A stretch of 64,000 nt of DNA from Tetmemena sp. SeJ-2015 (GCA_027382625.1 JAJKFJ010021054.1:1-64000); one strand, 5' to 3'. Counted from the stretch's first letter, positions 46,245 to 58,245 are shown. The notes: generated by a model from the letters alone, not told the origin. A program made the numbers and translations.

Positions 46245-48742
46245 ATGGTCTAGAATTTATAGAGAGTTTGCGCCTAAACTGAAGGGGAGCCCTTCTAAAG
46301 AAGACTGGAGGCCTATTTAAAGAACATAGATCCACTGATATTTTATATCTACAGGTATAAGACAAGCTTCTGTGCCAATAAATCCAAAGATCACGACTGG
46401 AATTCAAATTATTGCTTTGAGTGTAATGTAAGTAGCTTTGATTTATAGTTATTCGTGCGTATATGCGCATAAATCTTTCGACTTCAGAAGGGCGCCTGAC
46501 AAATTTTTCTACATGCCGGAGAAATGCAAGAGCTACAATTTAGATACAGGCCTTGGCTGCACGGGCGAGTGCTAATTTTCACATACTCGTTTTGAGCGCC
46601 TCTACCACCCTAATTAATAAACCTCATCAGAGATACACACACAATGCATCTATTCATTTCTTAAACTTAGTTTATAAGACTAATCCTTGTTAGAAAAATA
46701 ATAAGAAGCAGATAGAATATATACCAAATGTCTTGTGAGTATATTTTTTGATAAAGCAGAAGTCTTGCTCTAAGGGAGTATTATGCGCATTTGTACACGT
46801 GGACGCAGAATAAAGACACATACCCACTTGCAAGAGAATCATTTTATTTGACCAGAGAAAGAGACTCCATTAGAATCTTAATAACCCAACTCAACTCATT
46901 TTCCTGCAATATTGAACAAATATTTACCCTAAAATGTCATCTATAAACCAAGATTACAAATAAAGATTACTTGAAATCTATCTATGCTTGGGAGTTTTAA
47001 TTTATTATTTATTTTGGTCTCAATTTTTGTAATAGCAAATTCAGAATACACCTATTATACCAATTCATATGTAATAATTCACTATCTTTTTCTGTTACCA
47101 GACTTACCTAAAATGACAGAGGAGGAGCTTAAACAGCTGCAGCGAATCACGGAGCCAACTGTTCAGACTAAACAAGCCTATTCTAAGAGCTGTTCAAAGC
47201 AGGACTCTTACACGTCAAGCTCTTCCAACTCGGACCACCAGCACTTCCAAAGTCCCCATTACCACCATCCAAACTTGCTATCCGGATCTATACATATATA
47301 CACAAAAAATTTATTCTCGATCTTCAGCAAGTTCTCTAAATTCCTTCGAACATTTGTAAACCGACAAGAATGTAAGTTAATAAGAATAGCGGGAACAGGA
47401 GTCAGCTAGACTTGAGCTCGCTCAGCTGAGCTTAAAGGCCAAGGCGTTCATGCCCAGCTATAAAAAAGCTTAATCTTGCGGGGAAGGATGCGACACCCGT
47501 TCAAATGAAGATCAGATGGAGCGCAATACCATCCACTCTCAAAATCAGCAATAAAACAAGGAGTTTAATCACAGTGAGTGGTGTTATAAGAGTTGGTTTT
47601 TATAAAGAGTTGCTGGAGCTAGATATTGACCAGATTTCTTTGGGAAACCTGCAGTTGTAATTTAATGAGCGGCTGAGAGTAGACACCATTCATCATACAC
47701 TTAAATCTCCGCAGAGACACCAGTCCAGTTCCCAAACCAATCTCAACATTTACCAGACGAAGCTAATTTAAAGGATACTATTATATACTCTTACGGGGTA
47801 TTGAGACATTTAAAATTCTAATAGCAGGGGAGACTGTATCTTAAAACCCCAAAGCAAACCAAGTGACTGTGGATACGAAACTGAGAGAGTTAGTAGACTA
47901 AGTGGAGGAGCTTAATTTCAACGATACAGATTAGGAAGATGACTCTAAGGAAATTGGATTTAATTTTTGATTGCATGCGGATGAAATGTTTGACATCTTG
48001 ATGAAGTCCAAGAAATATTTGAAGAAACCTAACGAAGAATCGTAGACTAGAACCAGCAGTAGGTTTCAGCACATGTTCGACAAACTGGCAGCCAGGAGTG
48101 AGGATGCGTCAAGGAAGTGGACTGAAAACTCCAACGGCCCCAGTAGTGAAGAATATTTCAGTGGAGACGAGATAATCTAATCACTCTCCACAAATAACAT
48201 GCTATTAATTATTTAAGGAGGTATATATTATTTATGACCAAAATTTTAAGTCAATTTGAGTAAAAGTTTACAGAGATATTTTTCTTAATGATAGTAATAT
48301 TTTTATCTACATGGAACATAAAGGTTCTAACCAATTTAAACATATGAAAAACTAATAACTTATTCAGATTTAAAGCTTGTAATCCAACCAAGAAGAAGAC
48401 AACACTCAAGATAAACTCTCTCTTCATTCATTAATAAATTCATGCAATATCACACTTTGCTAACTTTAATAATTCCTTGCAAGAGGATCCAAAAGTTTTC
48501 CTTACTACTAAGTCCTATCAAATAATTAATCCTAAATATCAATTATACTGATTATGCTCACTTATTTGAAATGCTAATCTCTTTTTAAATTAAAGGTATG
48601 TGTTTGATTTGATGTAAATGGATCTGCGCGGGAGGAAGAAGAATAGGAGATTGACGAGGAAGAGTCGATGAGCAGCCTTATGAACATAGATAGCATCAAT
48701 ATTAACTATCTCCCTAACTAACACCATTTCAGCGACGTTTGA
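46245..48742 (+). CDS. CCCH tandem zinc-finger protein (RR-TZF-like)
   Basis: ATG 46245 (MVQNLQRVCAQTEGE). The first finger region YKTSFCANKSKDHDWNSNYC is followed, after an insert, by FDFRRAPDKFFYMPEKC and LGCTGECQFSHTRFERLYHP. The order HDW, FRR..FFY, C-C-C-H and E.LYHP closely matches the arginine-rich tandem zinc-finger family of plants and protists (RNA-binding mRNA-decay regulators). Further protein-like blocks lie downstream: MTEEELKQLQRITEPTVQTK at 47114, SSSSNSDHQHFQSPHYHHPN, a Ser/Gln-rich part, KRRFQHMFDKLAARSEDA-like text near 48070, and the end SSLMNIDSININYLPNQHHF with TGA 48740-48742. Large inserts (about 46630-47110 and 48200-48600) break it. Whether the part from 47114 is the same gene is inferred. 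Confidence 0.65.
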
Positions 48743-49328
48743 CCGTCTCTAGCTGCAGCCATAATTTATTAGCCTTCGAGATAATATAATAACATTTTAT
48801 TATGGTTCGAGTGCGCCACTGATGTGACAAGGTCGAGGGTAAAAACTAAAATAAGATATTCACCCTAAGGGCTGCTGCTATTAGATATCTAACGATTGCT
48901 TTTTTCCTGAGCTTCTGCAATTTATTGCTGAGGCTAAATATTGCAAAAAACCATCAAATATAGTGTTTACTTCTAATAAATACAAGTTTTACATTATTTA
49001 TTTAGCTATTAAATAAATATTTCAATTTTGGATGATAAATTATTTGTGGATATTAGCATTAAAGTTTTCTCATATTTATCTTAACTTAAGAGTATTATGA
49101 TGATTAAACTCCCAGAACTCACTCGATATACATCTTAAAACTAATTGACATAAACCTTAAATACTCTCTCTTTCTATCTCTATTTATTATAATTTATCTC
49201 CTCAATGCAATATAATAAATATCTATACTCAGTATTTACCATTTGGAGAGTGAGTGGGTGAGAGAGAGTGATATTTTTAGAACTTAATTACTCAAGTGTC
49301 TTTAAATTTAAAAATACGATTAAATAAA
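48743..49328. other. AT-rich spacer
   Basis: No coding frame. It contains a GA/GT-rich stretch at about 49240-49270. Probably the 3' end of the zinc-finger gene and promoter of the next gene. Confidence 0.4.
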
Positions 49329-51216
49329 ATGGATCAAGACACACTATAAAATCTATTCTCCAAACTAAAATCCAAGGACTAGCAAGTCAAAACAAAAAAT
49401 TATTTACTATGTCCTATAAGAGTTATATTGTTTAAGCTGTAGATCTCACTCACCTGGTCACTGCTCTATTGAAGGCGAAAATTATCTAAAGAACTTAAAT
49501 CTCAGAAATCCAAACTCTATTTAAAACTCTGTTCTATGATCGCATGTCAAGGGGCTCAGAGAATGCTCCTTCTTCATAGCGATTTTCAGCTTTCCAAGAA
49601 CCATTTGCAATTGAATGTCAAAACTGATAGCTGTTTGAGAACGCACAAGAGTCTGAAGAGCATGCAGAGTAGGTGTAAAGACAGCAGCAAAGTGAAGTAG
49701 AAACCAATAAGTCTAAAAGTCTAATCACTCTAAGTCAACAGAGAGAATCCCTCTATAGGGCGAAAGCAGAGGCCTTGAAGTAAAAAGATAAGAAGTTGCT
49801 GAACAAGATAACGTAGTTAGAGAAAGTCTATGGCAGCAGGCAGTTAACTAACCCTCAAGCTAAGAGGAATAAAAGTACTGCTTCTTGAAGTAAGCCCGGC
49901 TCTTAATAGATATATTGCTTTATTTTATCATAAATAATGATAGAGGGATCGAAATAGTAGTATAAGTGAATCTAAGTCTAGGGGATCTAGTTAAAGTAAT
50001 GGGAGGCTAATCATGATGGACTACGATATTTTCAAAATTTTGATAGAGGCTCTTGATACTAACACCTAATCTAAAATCAAGGAAAATGTAATCAAGATTA
50101 CAGGCTTCGATGACTTCAATTAGATAGATCAAGATGATATCAACTTAAAATTTGCTAATTCCTAATAAGGGGACGAAATAATCTCTTATATGATTTTCGA
50201 ATACTTTTAAATTTGTTATTTATTATATAGAAGAATGTTTTGTATGATATCATCATGAGTTGAAACTCGAATTGGTTTTATGGGAGAGGAGGAGGGGACA
50301 GTTAGTCCTTGGTGATAATAAACGAAGACACTGATGACGATGAAAGTTCAATGGATTTCACCTAGAGAGATCTGAAGGAAGGAGATTTCGATTTCTACAA
50401 GCATTAAGTTGATGGTTCACAAGACTCCTTTGTCTTCGAAAGAGCCAATGACCAGAATGAAGATGCACATATTGAAATTTCTATATACTTAAACTGAACT
50501 CTACCTTTATTTACTTTTGCAATAAATAAGCAAACGGAAAGTAGATAGATGAGAAAAATCAGGAGGTGTCACCAACGCAAATGGATGTTAACTTCATTTA
50601 AACCACAGAGGACTAATTTAAAATTGGAGTTAATTAAAACGGATCCTTTCAAAACGTCAAGGAATCAGTTAGATATGAAAAGAAGGAATCAGGAATGCTT
50701 AAATAAAGGATAATTCAATTCATCTTATATGGAATGAGTTAGGATTTATTCATGATAAAAGACTTTGGATCGAATGCTTTTGGAGATAAGTATCTGTGGT
50801 CCAGGGGCTCCACAGGCTAAGACCAATTCATTTAGCCCATCCTCTAGCAGCAAGACTCTAACTTCTTCTTAAAATTCAATGATAAGCTAAAGTAGAACAC
50901 CGATTCAAAGTAGATCATAGCCTCAGAGGAGTTCCACACAATCATTCAACAAAAGAGCAGAAGGGAGTCAAATCAAGTTAGTTAGAAGAAAATTAAAGAA
51001 GATCAGGAAGATATAGATGATCAAGACAATGTGAGAATGGAGGACATAGAATTAGATATTGAGACTCAAAAAGTAGGGAGTGAAGTTAACAATAAAGAAT
51101 AACTTAGAACGCAGTCTCAAATGCTCTCGCAAATGCCTGATAAGATCTAAGAGTTAAATTCTCAAAATCCCAATAGGAAAAAGAAGGTAGCAACTTGCTG
51201 CTGTCAAGTGTTTTGA
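49329..51216 (+). CDS. Acidic Q-rich protein with C-terminal Cys cluster
   Basis: ATG 49329 (MDQDTLQNLFSKLKSKDQQV). Blocks in order: ALLKAKIIQRTQISEIQTLF, a coiled region (SQQRESLYRAKAEALKQKDK), IMMDYDIFKILIEALDTNTQ, GFDDFNQIDQDDINLKFANS and an acidic part (VIINEDTDDDESSMDFTQRD). A long final block contains RIIQFILYGMSQDLFMIKDF and EDIDDQDNVRMEDIELDIET. It ends KKKVATCCCQVF-TGA. At least five frame changes mark inserts. The CQVF end fits a C-a-a-X prenylation box, with neighbouring cysteines that could be palmitoylated after a basic KKK patch, so membrane anchoring is a reasonable inference. Otherwise unrecognised. Confidence 0.65.
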
Positions 51217-51244
51217 CTTCATAAAGTTGTCCATGTATCTATGC

Positions 51245-52276
51245 TCACTTGGTTGAAGAAGCTATACTTGCAGTATTGTTATATTAATTAGATCTTATTT
51301 GAGTATCACTAAATGCTAAGCATGTAATTCCCTTCTAATGTCCGACTAAATTTTTCCTCACATCTGCCTTGTCTATTTTCCAAATCCTGACACAGCAATC
51401 AGTAGATGCTGTGATACAGTACTAAGAATCTGATGTAAAATCGCAATCCCAAACCCATCCTCCATGGCCCGCAAGATCTCTATATTCCTCAAACTCATCC
51501 TCTTCCTCATTCAACTTCCATATCTTGCAAGATCTGTCAGAAGAGCAAGTCGCCAACAGGTTTCTTTCCTTGTTCATTTGACATTTGAGAATATATTGAT
51601 CCTTGTGCGCCTCTAACTCTTGATGAGGCTGAAAGTCTTCGCCATCGACTGAACTCCAAATATAGCAGATACCAGCTGCGTTACCTGCCACTAACTTAGA
51701 GGCGTTATTAGCTATGCAGAGAGATCTTATTCCTATCTCCTCTTGATCTTCAAACAACTCTCTTGTAGTATTCGTAGTCAAGTCCCAGATGCGAACTCTG
51801 CCTGACTAATCTCCAAAAATGATCTCTACCTGGTTTGGATTGAGCACTGCCTGATTAACCATGATTCCGTTGTTATTCAACTGCCCTATTGCGATCATAA
51901 ATAGTGTAGATAGACTTACTCATGTAACCGGAAGCTCTGAAATCAAAGATCTTCAAGGTAGTGTCCTCACTAGATGTGAAGAACCACTTATTTTCCTTTT
52001 AGAATCCGAGAGATGTGATATTTCCAGTGTGGCCCTCAAAGGACATCTCATTTTATAAGTTATTAAATTAAGTTTTAAATTTTCGTGTGACATTATATCA
52101 TAAACTTTGACTATATTGTGAGCTGCAACTCCCAAATACTTCTTGTCGTTTGTTATCACTAACTTGTTTATTTGAGAGTCAGGATAGTTTATGGACTTTT
52201 TGCAGGAGCCAGCCAAAATATCCCAAAACTTGATTGAGTGGTCATATCCGGCTGTAGCCAATATCACGTCGTTCAT
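51245..52276 (-). CDS. LST8: LST8 (mLST8/GbetaL), TOR complex WD40 subunit
   Basis: Seven-bladed WD40 propeller protein that binds the TOR kinase domain. Diagnostic text: VILATAGYDHSIKFWDILAG, YPDSQINKLVITNDKKYLGV, FEGHTGNITSLGF, QAVLNPNQVEIIFGDQSGRV, RIWDL, HKDQYILKCQMNKERNLLAT, CSSDRSCKIW, GHGGWVWDCDFTSDS and a closing RIWKIDKA. Removing one 29-bp IES (52055-52083) and one 34-nt intron (51886-51919) leaves 969 nt, 322 aa; animal mLST8 is about 326 aa. ATG 52276, TGA 51245-51247. Full length and conserved in all blades. Confidence 0.96.
51886..51919 (-). other. LST8 intron, 34 nt
   Basis: GTAAGT...CAATAG in sense. Splicing gives GYMRQLNNNGIMVNQAVLNP. Confidence 0.85.
52055..52083 (-). other. 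IES in LST8, 29 bp, pointer AAAAT
   Basis: ATTTT (plus) at 52050-52054 and 52079-52083. Removal gives YDIMSHENEMSFEGHTGNI. Confidence 0.88.
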
Positions 52277-52585
52277 TATTATTGATTTTCTTTATTATAA
52301 AATCCTTTAAATGGACAATTTTAGGGATTAATTATTCTCAATTCTGAATTTAATCTCAATAAAGCCTTTAAGTACAAAAGAAGAATTTAAGATGCACAAT
52401 TTAATGCATCAATCACCCTTTTAAAATTAAATCTCTATTAAATTGATGGCCTGAATTTAAGCTAAAGTCAAATTTAAATTAGTTCTTAAACTTCTCTGGC
52501 ATCAGAGAGTCAAATTAAAATATTAAATCTAAAAATTAAAGAGAGGTGAAAATATCTACAAAAGACCAGACCTAACTTTTGAACA
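52277..52585. other. Divergent promoter region
   Basis: 309 bp between divergent LST8 and the CCT-domain gene; AT-rich, no defined motif. Confidence 0.4.
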
Positions 52586-55281
52586 ATGAATTCTGACTCC
52601 AATAAACCTCAAGGTACCTTATTTTCCAGCAGCGGCTCTTAGAGTGCTTTCAGTCAATGGAACTCAATCCACGTTTATTTTTACCTTATATTTTAAACTC
52701 ATAGAAGCAAGATAATGGCAAGAACAGTTTGCCTCAGAACAAAAACTTATCAGAATTTATGAATTTTCTCTCCGACAAACAGTCATCTAAAGTATATTAT
52801 GTTTTAACAGACTGGATCAAAGGAAGTTGAGCATTACCGCACTTAGCGAGCTAAATCGGACGACTCTACCTCCTTCGACGGCTGCGACAGTTAGACCTCT
52901 CCGATCAACAAGCAACTCAAGAAACTGAATCTGTTCTCTTCTGCCGATAGCTCAAACAACCAGTTTTAAAGTGAAGCCAAGGACAATCTTCATTTCTCTC
53001 GATCCATACATAGTTTTTTTTACATAATTTCTCAGCGGATGACTCAACTCATTAGGAGAGTATAAAGCGAGGATAAGTTAGCGATTCAAAGTCAGCTGAT
53101 GACTACTAGACGAAGGATATGCAATTGTGCGAGTGGGATAAGGAGACAGTTATGCATATTAAAACTCTCTTTAATTCACATGAAGAAATGACTAACAACC
53201 AGACTCCTTATTTCGGTAATCAGACTAATGCAATTTCTTATAAAGTTGAGAATTCTCAGATTATCAATGATCAAACAATCTTGAGGCCCAAGCCAGTGCA
53301 GAAGTTTCCTTTACTCTCTCTTCTCTAGAACAACAGTTTGCTTTCTTTGATGATTTTGAAATAACAATAGTAAAACCAATTATTGCCAAAGTTCAATTTT
53401 AAATGTATAATAAGGGAAATGAGGAGATTATTTGCTTATGTATACTTTACAAAAATCAAGGTGAAACTAGCTAGGACTAAAATCAAACCCCTATCCTTTA
53501 GGATCCCCTATGCTCTCAGACATTTAGAGACAGAGGAAGGTCATTCGATGATGTAGTAGGCAAGCCTTTATAAGCAGGGTTTGGGAAAAACCTCACCAAG
53601 TCTCCTCAACTCATGGGCCTGGGATAGTTTAACACCCCACAAACTAAAGACAAAGATGTTTTCAGGTTTCCTCTCCTTCCTTCTAGATTTTAGATGAATC
53701 CGGATCCCACAGCTTTCAAAGGTGAAGATCTGCACAGATCTAGAGGAGCAGACTCTGACGACGGGATTGGTTATTACTCGCAGAAGCAGAAGCACCTAGA
53801 CGACATCTTTGAGACCACTTCTGCGACTAGTAGCCACTTAGGAATGAAGAGTGATCAATTTCTAGAACAGGAACAAAGCTATGAACACAATAGCGATCCC
53901 TTCTCAAGATTGCAGAGAAGCAAGAGAATCGTCAAATTCTGGGAAAAGAAAAAAAGAAGAAAGAGTCAAAGGTTTGTTCTCAAATAGAGGACTGTATATT
54001 TGTTAAAAAAGTTCAGTCTCTCACTGAGCTATAAAAAGATCTTAAAAGAAAAGCATAATAAGGAAAATTAGATAAACTAGAAACTGATAATCAGATTTTC
54101 ATTCTATCAGTTTGTTGAAAGAGAAATCGATATTTTAAAGAGAAATCAAAACTCTAATCATAGATTGCTATCGAACTCTATAATTTATTCATCTTCTAAT
54201 ATAGCCTTCCCTTGCAGTTAGATGCTACTTTTACTTGAAAAGCTCCCTGGCCAGTATTGTGAAGCTGAAATTTCTTTTGGCAATAAGCCCAAGCTTTTGT
54301 AAGCAGAAGCAAACACAATTCCGTACTGAAAATTATTGAATTTATTCTGTTAGGATAAGGCATCATTTTCATAATGTCTTCTCAGAATTTTGGTAGCATT
54401 TAATTTGTAAATTAAGTTAGAAAGTAAATCTTATAATGAATTCATTGCCAAATAGTTTACTTCATTCCTATAACTGTCCTGATAAAAGTTTCAAGCTAGA
54501 TAGCAGCAGATAATTTAATTTCTCAATTTGCGATAGACTAGTTTTTAATATAAGCTGTGCCAGTTATTTTTTACAAAGACATCAATAAATTTCCACTCCC
54601 TATTAAAAATCTTAATCAAATAATTAATCTTACAGTAGAGTAGCTTATGAAATAATTGAAGAGTTTTCCATTACTATATCTAAGCAGCATTGCCACGTGA
54701 TCATACTCACTCATAGTAATTGCTCTTTGCACTTTAGTTACAAAAGAGGAGCTCTAAAATGTTTGAAATTTGAATGAGCATCGCTGGTTGATTGGCCAGA
54801 GTATAACTCTTGGAGGCATTCCAATTGGAATATAGAGCCTAAGTCCATTTAATAAAAAACGGATGAGAGCTAGTATCTACCTTGAAGATGAATGTTCTTT
54901 TGCATTTATAATGATGGTTAAATTCTAAATCTGTTCAGGTCGGAGCCACTTTAATCTCCTTGCTTTATTATTTAAATGCTTTATCATCACTCGATGCCTC
55001 TTCGTCGTCTATCATCTCTTATAATATGGATAAGAAGGAATATTTTATACATTAATTATTAATATAATTATTTTCAAAGGTTTGTGAGGTACGAATGTCG
55101 CAAGAACCTAGCTGAGAAGCGCTTTAGATTTCAAGGCAGGTTTGTGAAGTTCGATCAACTGGCCCAACTAGACCCAAATCAGGTTTATGATCCCCTTGAC
55201 AAGTCAATTCCAAAGACGAAACCCATTTTTAAGGTCACCAAAAACTGTAGCAGAAAAAGTTCATCATAATATAAGTCATGA
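52586..55281 (+). CDS. CCT-motif protein, host of a nested gene
   Basis: ATG 52586 (MNSDSNKPQGTLFSSSGSQS). Ser/Asn/Gln-rich blocks run in several frames (TSFDGCDSQTSPINKQLKKL, MQLCEWDKETVMHIKTLFNS, RSFDDVVGKPLQAGFGKNLT, LHRSRGADSDDGIGYYSQKQ). The C-terminus is a CCT motif: RLQRSKRIVKFWEKKKRRKS joined across a 1108-bp IES to QRFVRYECRKNLAEKRFRFQ GRFVKF, then TGA 55279-55281. The CCT motif (plant CONSTANS/TOC1 type, found in many protists) mediates nuclear localisation and protein or DNA contacts, so this is probably a transcription-related protein. The frame across the IES is exact. Smaller inserts in the N-terminal half were not all resolved. Confidence 0.8.
54158..55015 (-). CDS. Permuted papain-like (YiiX/C92-type) protein nested in an IES
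   Basis: ATG 55015 (MIDDEEASSDDKAFKQQSKE). Family-like text: VTKVQRAITMSEYDHVAMLL RYSNGKL (contains the conserved YDHVAM histidine region), NNWHSLYQKLVYRKLRN, then AYKSLGLLPKEISASQYWPG, SFSSKS and a tail LQGKAILEDEQIIEFDSNL with TGA 54158-54160. The order and wording match the protist branch of the YiiX/NlpC-P60-related permuted papain fold. The usual catalytic Cys region (FCSELVAAAYK) reads FQYGIVFASAYK here, so the cysteine appears lost. A 32-bp IES (54626-54657) is resolved; a second frame change near residue 20-25 is not. The gene lies wholly inside the IES at 53967-55074, opposite strand. Confidence 0.75.
54626..54657 (-). other. IES in the nested gene, 32 bp, pointer AATTATTT
   Basis: AAATAATT (plus) at 54618-54625 and 54650-54657. 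Removal gives SNGKLFNYLIKIFNREWKF. Confidence 0.75.
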
Positions 55282-55463
55282 GGAAAAGAAAAGCAGGCAA
55301 ATTAGATGAAGAAGAAGAATATGTAACAATAACTAACTATGAAAACTAATGGAGATCAAAGAATAATTAATGATGATTGATACTTCAAAGAAGAAAGTCA
55401 CGGCCAAGTTGGCTGTCCTTAATTTAAATACTATCTATTCTTTCTAACACTTAATTTAAATCA

Positions 55464-55775
55464 TCAATTTGAATTATGAGTAACTTGCATACTATAATCT
55501 TCAATTGCAAATCTCTTAAATAGAGAGATAACACTAAAATTAGCATAATTTAATAGATAGCCTTCTTTCTATTTCAGAGAAAAGTAATTGTCGGGGTCAG
55601 AACCCTGCCCATTAATATTTTTCTCCTCTGAAAGAGATACATTTAAGAAATAGACTTTCAAGCTAAAGGCTTCGTCTTGCTTTTCCTCATCACTAATTTG
55701 AATATTCAAATCAGGCAGGAAATTGTATAAATTAGTTACCTACTATAGAGCAAAATATATTTGAAACCAAATCTA
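55464..55775 (-). pseudogene. Orphan coding segment, about 100 codons
   Basis: Open frame IWFQIYFALQQVTNLYNFLP, DLNIQISDEEKQDEAFSLKV, YFLNVSLSEEKNINGQGSD, ending IEDYSMQVTHNSN-TGA at 55464. It begins right after a TTTTTTAG, like a 3' splice site, but the next gene on the plus strand starts at 55790. No upstream exon fits. It may be a terminal segment of a scrambled gene whose other parts lie elsewhere, or a relic. Confidence 0.5.
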
Positions 55776-55789
55776 AAAAAGAAAATTAA

Positions 55790-58171
55790 ATGCAAAACCA
55801 AAACTTAGTGGACTCAGAACTTTACCAACAGTTCTTACAAAATATGTAGCAACAGCCAACATCCGCAGCCATTAACCCTCTTTTGGCTTAATACTAGCAA
55901 TCCAATCAGCAGTAATAATCTGCCCAGAGCTTCACGCTTCCCCAAAACTTATAGCAATTGCTAATGAATCAGTAGCAATTTCAGCTTCCTTAAGCTAATC
56001 TGCAGTAGAATTTAGGTTAGGATATTTTTGGGGACTAGCATCCTTTAAGTGCTTTACAAGGAACTAAAGGAAAAGAAAGCACTAACCAAACTGCTGCTAA
56101 AGGTGTCAAAAAGTAGAATGCAAGAAAGACTCCAGCCAAACCTGGGCAATCATCTGAAATTGACACAAAAAAGAAAAAGTCATCTAGCAGGTCAAAAGAT
56201 ATCTGGAAGAGTACTTCTAAGAAAAGCAGAAAAGCTATCATGAAAAGGAGGAGATAGCAAGGAACTGATCTTGTCAAGAAAATTAGAACTCTAGACATCA
56301 GCAATAGGCCTAAAAAGCAGAAAACAGAGAAGATGAAGGTTGACCCATCTAGAGTTAATCCTATCAGATCTACCAAGGCCGAAAAACCTGTTGGCCTTTA
56401 TAACGAGACTAAGATGGCCATCCACAACGTAGAGTAATTCCCACTTGCTCCTGCATCAAATACAAAGCTTACCTAAGCCGCAGATTAAGTTAATTTGGTC
56501 ACTGAAATGCAAATCGACTAAGCTCATCCACCTCACCCTTATGAAGAGATAATGATCAATTAAAATCTTCTAGATGAAGACATTCAGTGTGATGTCTGCT
56601 TAGAGTTTGATTTTGAGGATGACGATCAAATTGTTATTTGTGAGCTTTGCAATGTAGCAGTTCATCAGAGCTGCTATGGAGGTGACTTACTGAAATAAAT
56701 TCCTAATGACAACTGGTATTGTCAGCGATGCACAATTCTATTACAAGAGCCAAATAAGAAATGCACTGAAATCAAATGCTTCCTGTGTCCTGATGTAGAT
56801 GGTGTAATGAGAAAGATCGAAAACAATGGACTATGGGCTCATGTGATTTGCGTGAATTGGAACCCAGATATTTATTTCTCAGATGCCAATAAGAACAAGA
56901 TTGAGGGTATCTTAAACAAGGAGCGCTTCAATCTATCCTGTAACATGTGCAGAAACAAAGGTATTGGATGCTGCATTTAATGCGACTTCAAGACTTGCTC
57001 TCATTCCTACCACGTTAGATGCGCAGTTAGAAGAGGCCTCATTGAAGAGTGGAGTAAGATCGAAGAGAAAGCTGGAGATGTTGAGGAGCATTTCGTTCCA
57101 ATCTTTTGCGAAGATCATTCAGAGAAAGGCTATCAGATTTTCAAGGAGTAAGGAAGAAAAGCCATCATTTGCAAAAGCCAAACCCCAGAGTTCAAATAGC
57201 AGTTAGCAGAGAGGATGAAACTCATTCAGTCTAAGAAGCAACGACCTAATAATTTAGCCCCTAAGAGCAAGTCAAACGGCATCTCTAAGAAGAGAGGAGG
57301 AAAGACCTTGAACTTCAAAAATGGAATCAATATTTCAAACAGAAATGCAGCCAAGGATATTCAAGGAGTGAAAGAGACTATCTCAAATGCGAGCAAGAAT
57401 AACTCTAAGAGCAAGTTCACAAAGCTGAAGCAGAAAAAAGCCAATAAAGCTGGCCAGAAGACTATTCCAAGGCCTTAGCACAAATCAATTGGCAAGCAAG
57501 CACAGAAGTAGAAAGTGAAGCGGTTTGTAGCGGCTAAGTAGCCTTAGAAGCATGCATCAAAGCAGAAGAAAGCTAATCAAGCATCTTAACTTCCTACCAA
57601 TACAAACCAATTTGGAGGCATGCAAAACATGCAACTTTTAAACTAGTTCAGTCAAATGATGTTCAACTAGATGATCGGATAGAATGCAAATTAAAACCAG
57701 GCCAATCAACTCCAATCTGCTTCCAAAAATAGATCTCAATCTAAGAATTCCAAGAAAGCACCTGCTCAACAGTCTTTCAAGAATAAATCCAGTAGTGGAA
57801 TGGCAAAAGGAAAGGGACCTTTGAACTAGAATAAGATGAAGAATGTAATTAAGTAAGCCGCTTCTGATGCTGAAGATAACGTGCAAATGCAAGATGTAAC
57901 TGCAAATAATCCCTAGATTATCTCAAATCAAACAAATGTAGGTGGCAAGAAAGCTAGGACTAAGAAAGCTAACGCTAGTGGAGCAAGCAACAATCAGTAA
58001 GCCAACTTAAATCAAAGTATGCCTTTCAATCCCATTCCAAACGCTGAAATGAACCTGAACCTGCTCCAGTTGCAATAGCTCTTCCCTAATCAAAACTGGA
58101 ACAACGTTGGAACCCCACTCCTCAATGGTGGTATGATCGGCTCTGGTGCCCAACTCCCTAAGTTATTCTGA
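55790..58171 (+). CDS. PHD + extended-PHD chromatin protein, uninterrupted 793 aa
   Basis: Single open frame, ATG 55790 to TGA 58169-58171, no intron or IES. The N-terminal 130 residues are Q-rich, followed by a Lys/Arg/Ser-rich region. Then a PHD finger (IQCDVCLEFDFEDDDQIVIC, ELCNVAVHQSCYGG, WYCQRC) and an extended PHD (IKCFLCPDVDGVMRKI, WAHVICVNWNPDIYF, LSCNMCRNKGIGCCIQCDFK, CSHSYHVRCAVRRGLIEEW, FCEDH). This PHD-zinc knuckle-ePHD (PZP) module is typical of BRPF, JADE and AF10 proteins, which bind histone H3 tails. The C-terminal half is a low-complexity Lys/Asn/Gln/Ser region. Position near other chromatin or regulatory genes carries no operon meaning here. Confidence 0.93.
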
Positions 58172-58245
58172 TTATTTTATTTCAATTAAGAACTTTTAAA
58201 TATCAATTTAAACCTAACAAATTTAAAATCAATAATTTATAATAA

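Larger units (their letters stand above)
53967..55074 (+). other. 1108-bp IES, pointer CAAAGGTTTGT, containing a gene
   Basis: An 11-bp direct repeat CAAAGGTTTGT lies at 53967-53977 and 55075-55085. Removing one copy plus the intervening DNA joins the two halves of the CCT motif in frame. A complete-looking minus-strand gene lies inside. Confidence 0.9.

Noticed and set aside
46225..46470. Minus-strand 81-aa frame
   Set aside because: Overlaps the zinc-finger region, which has clear CCCH motifs on plus.
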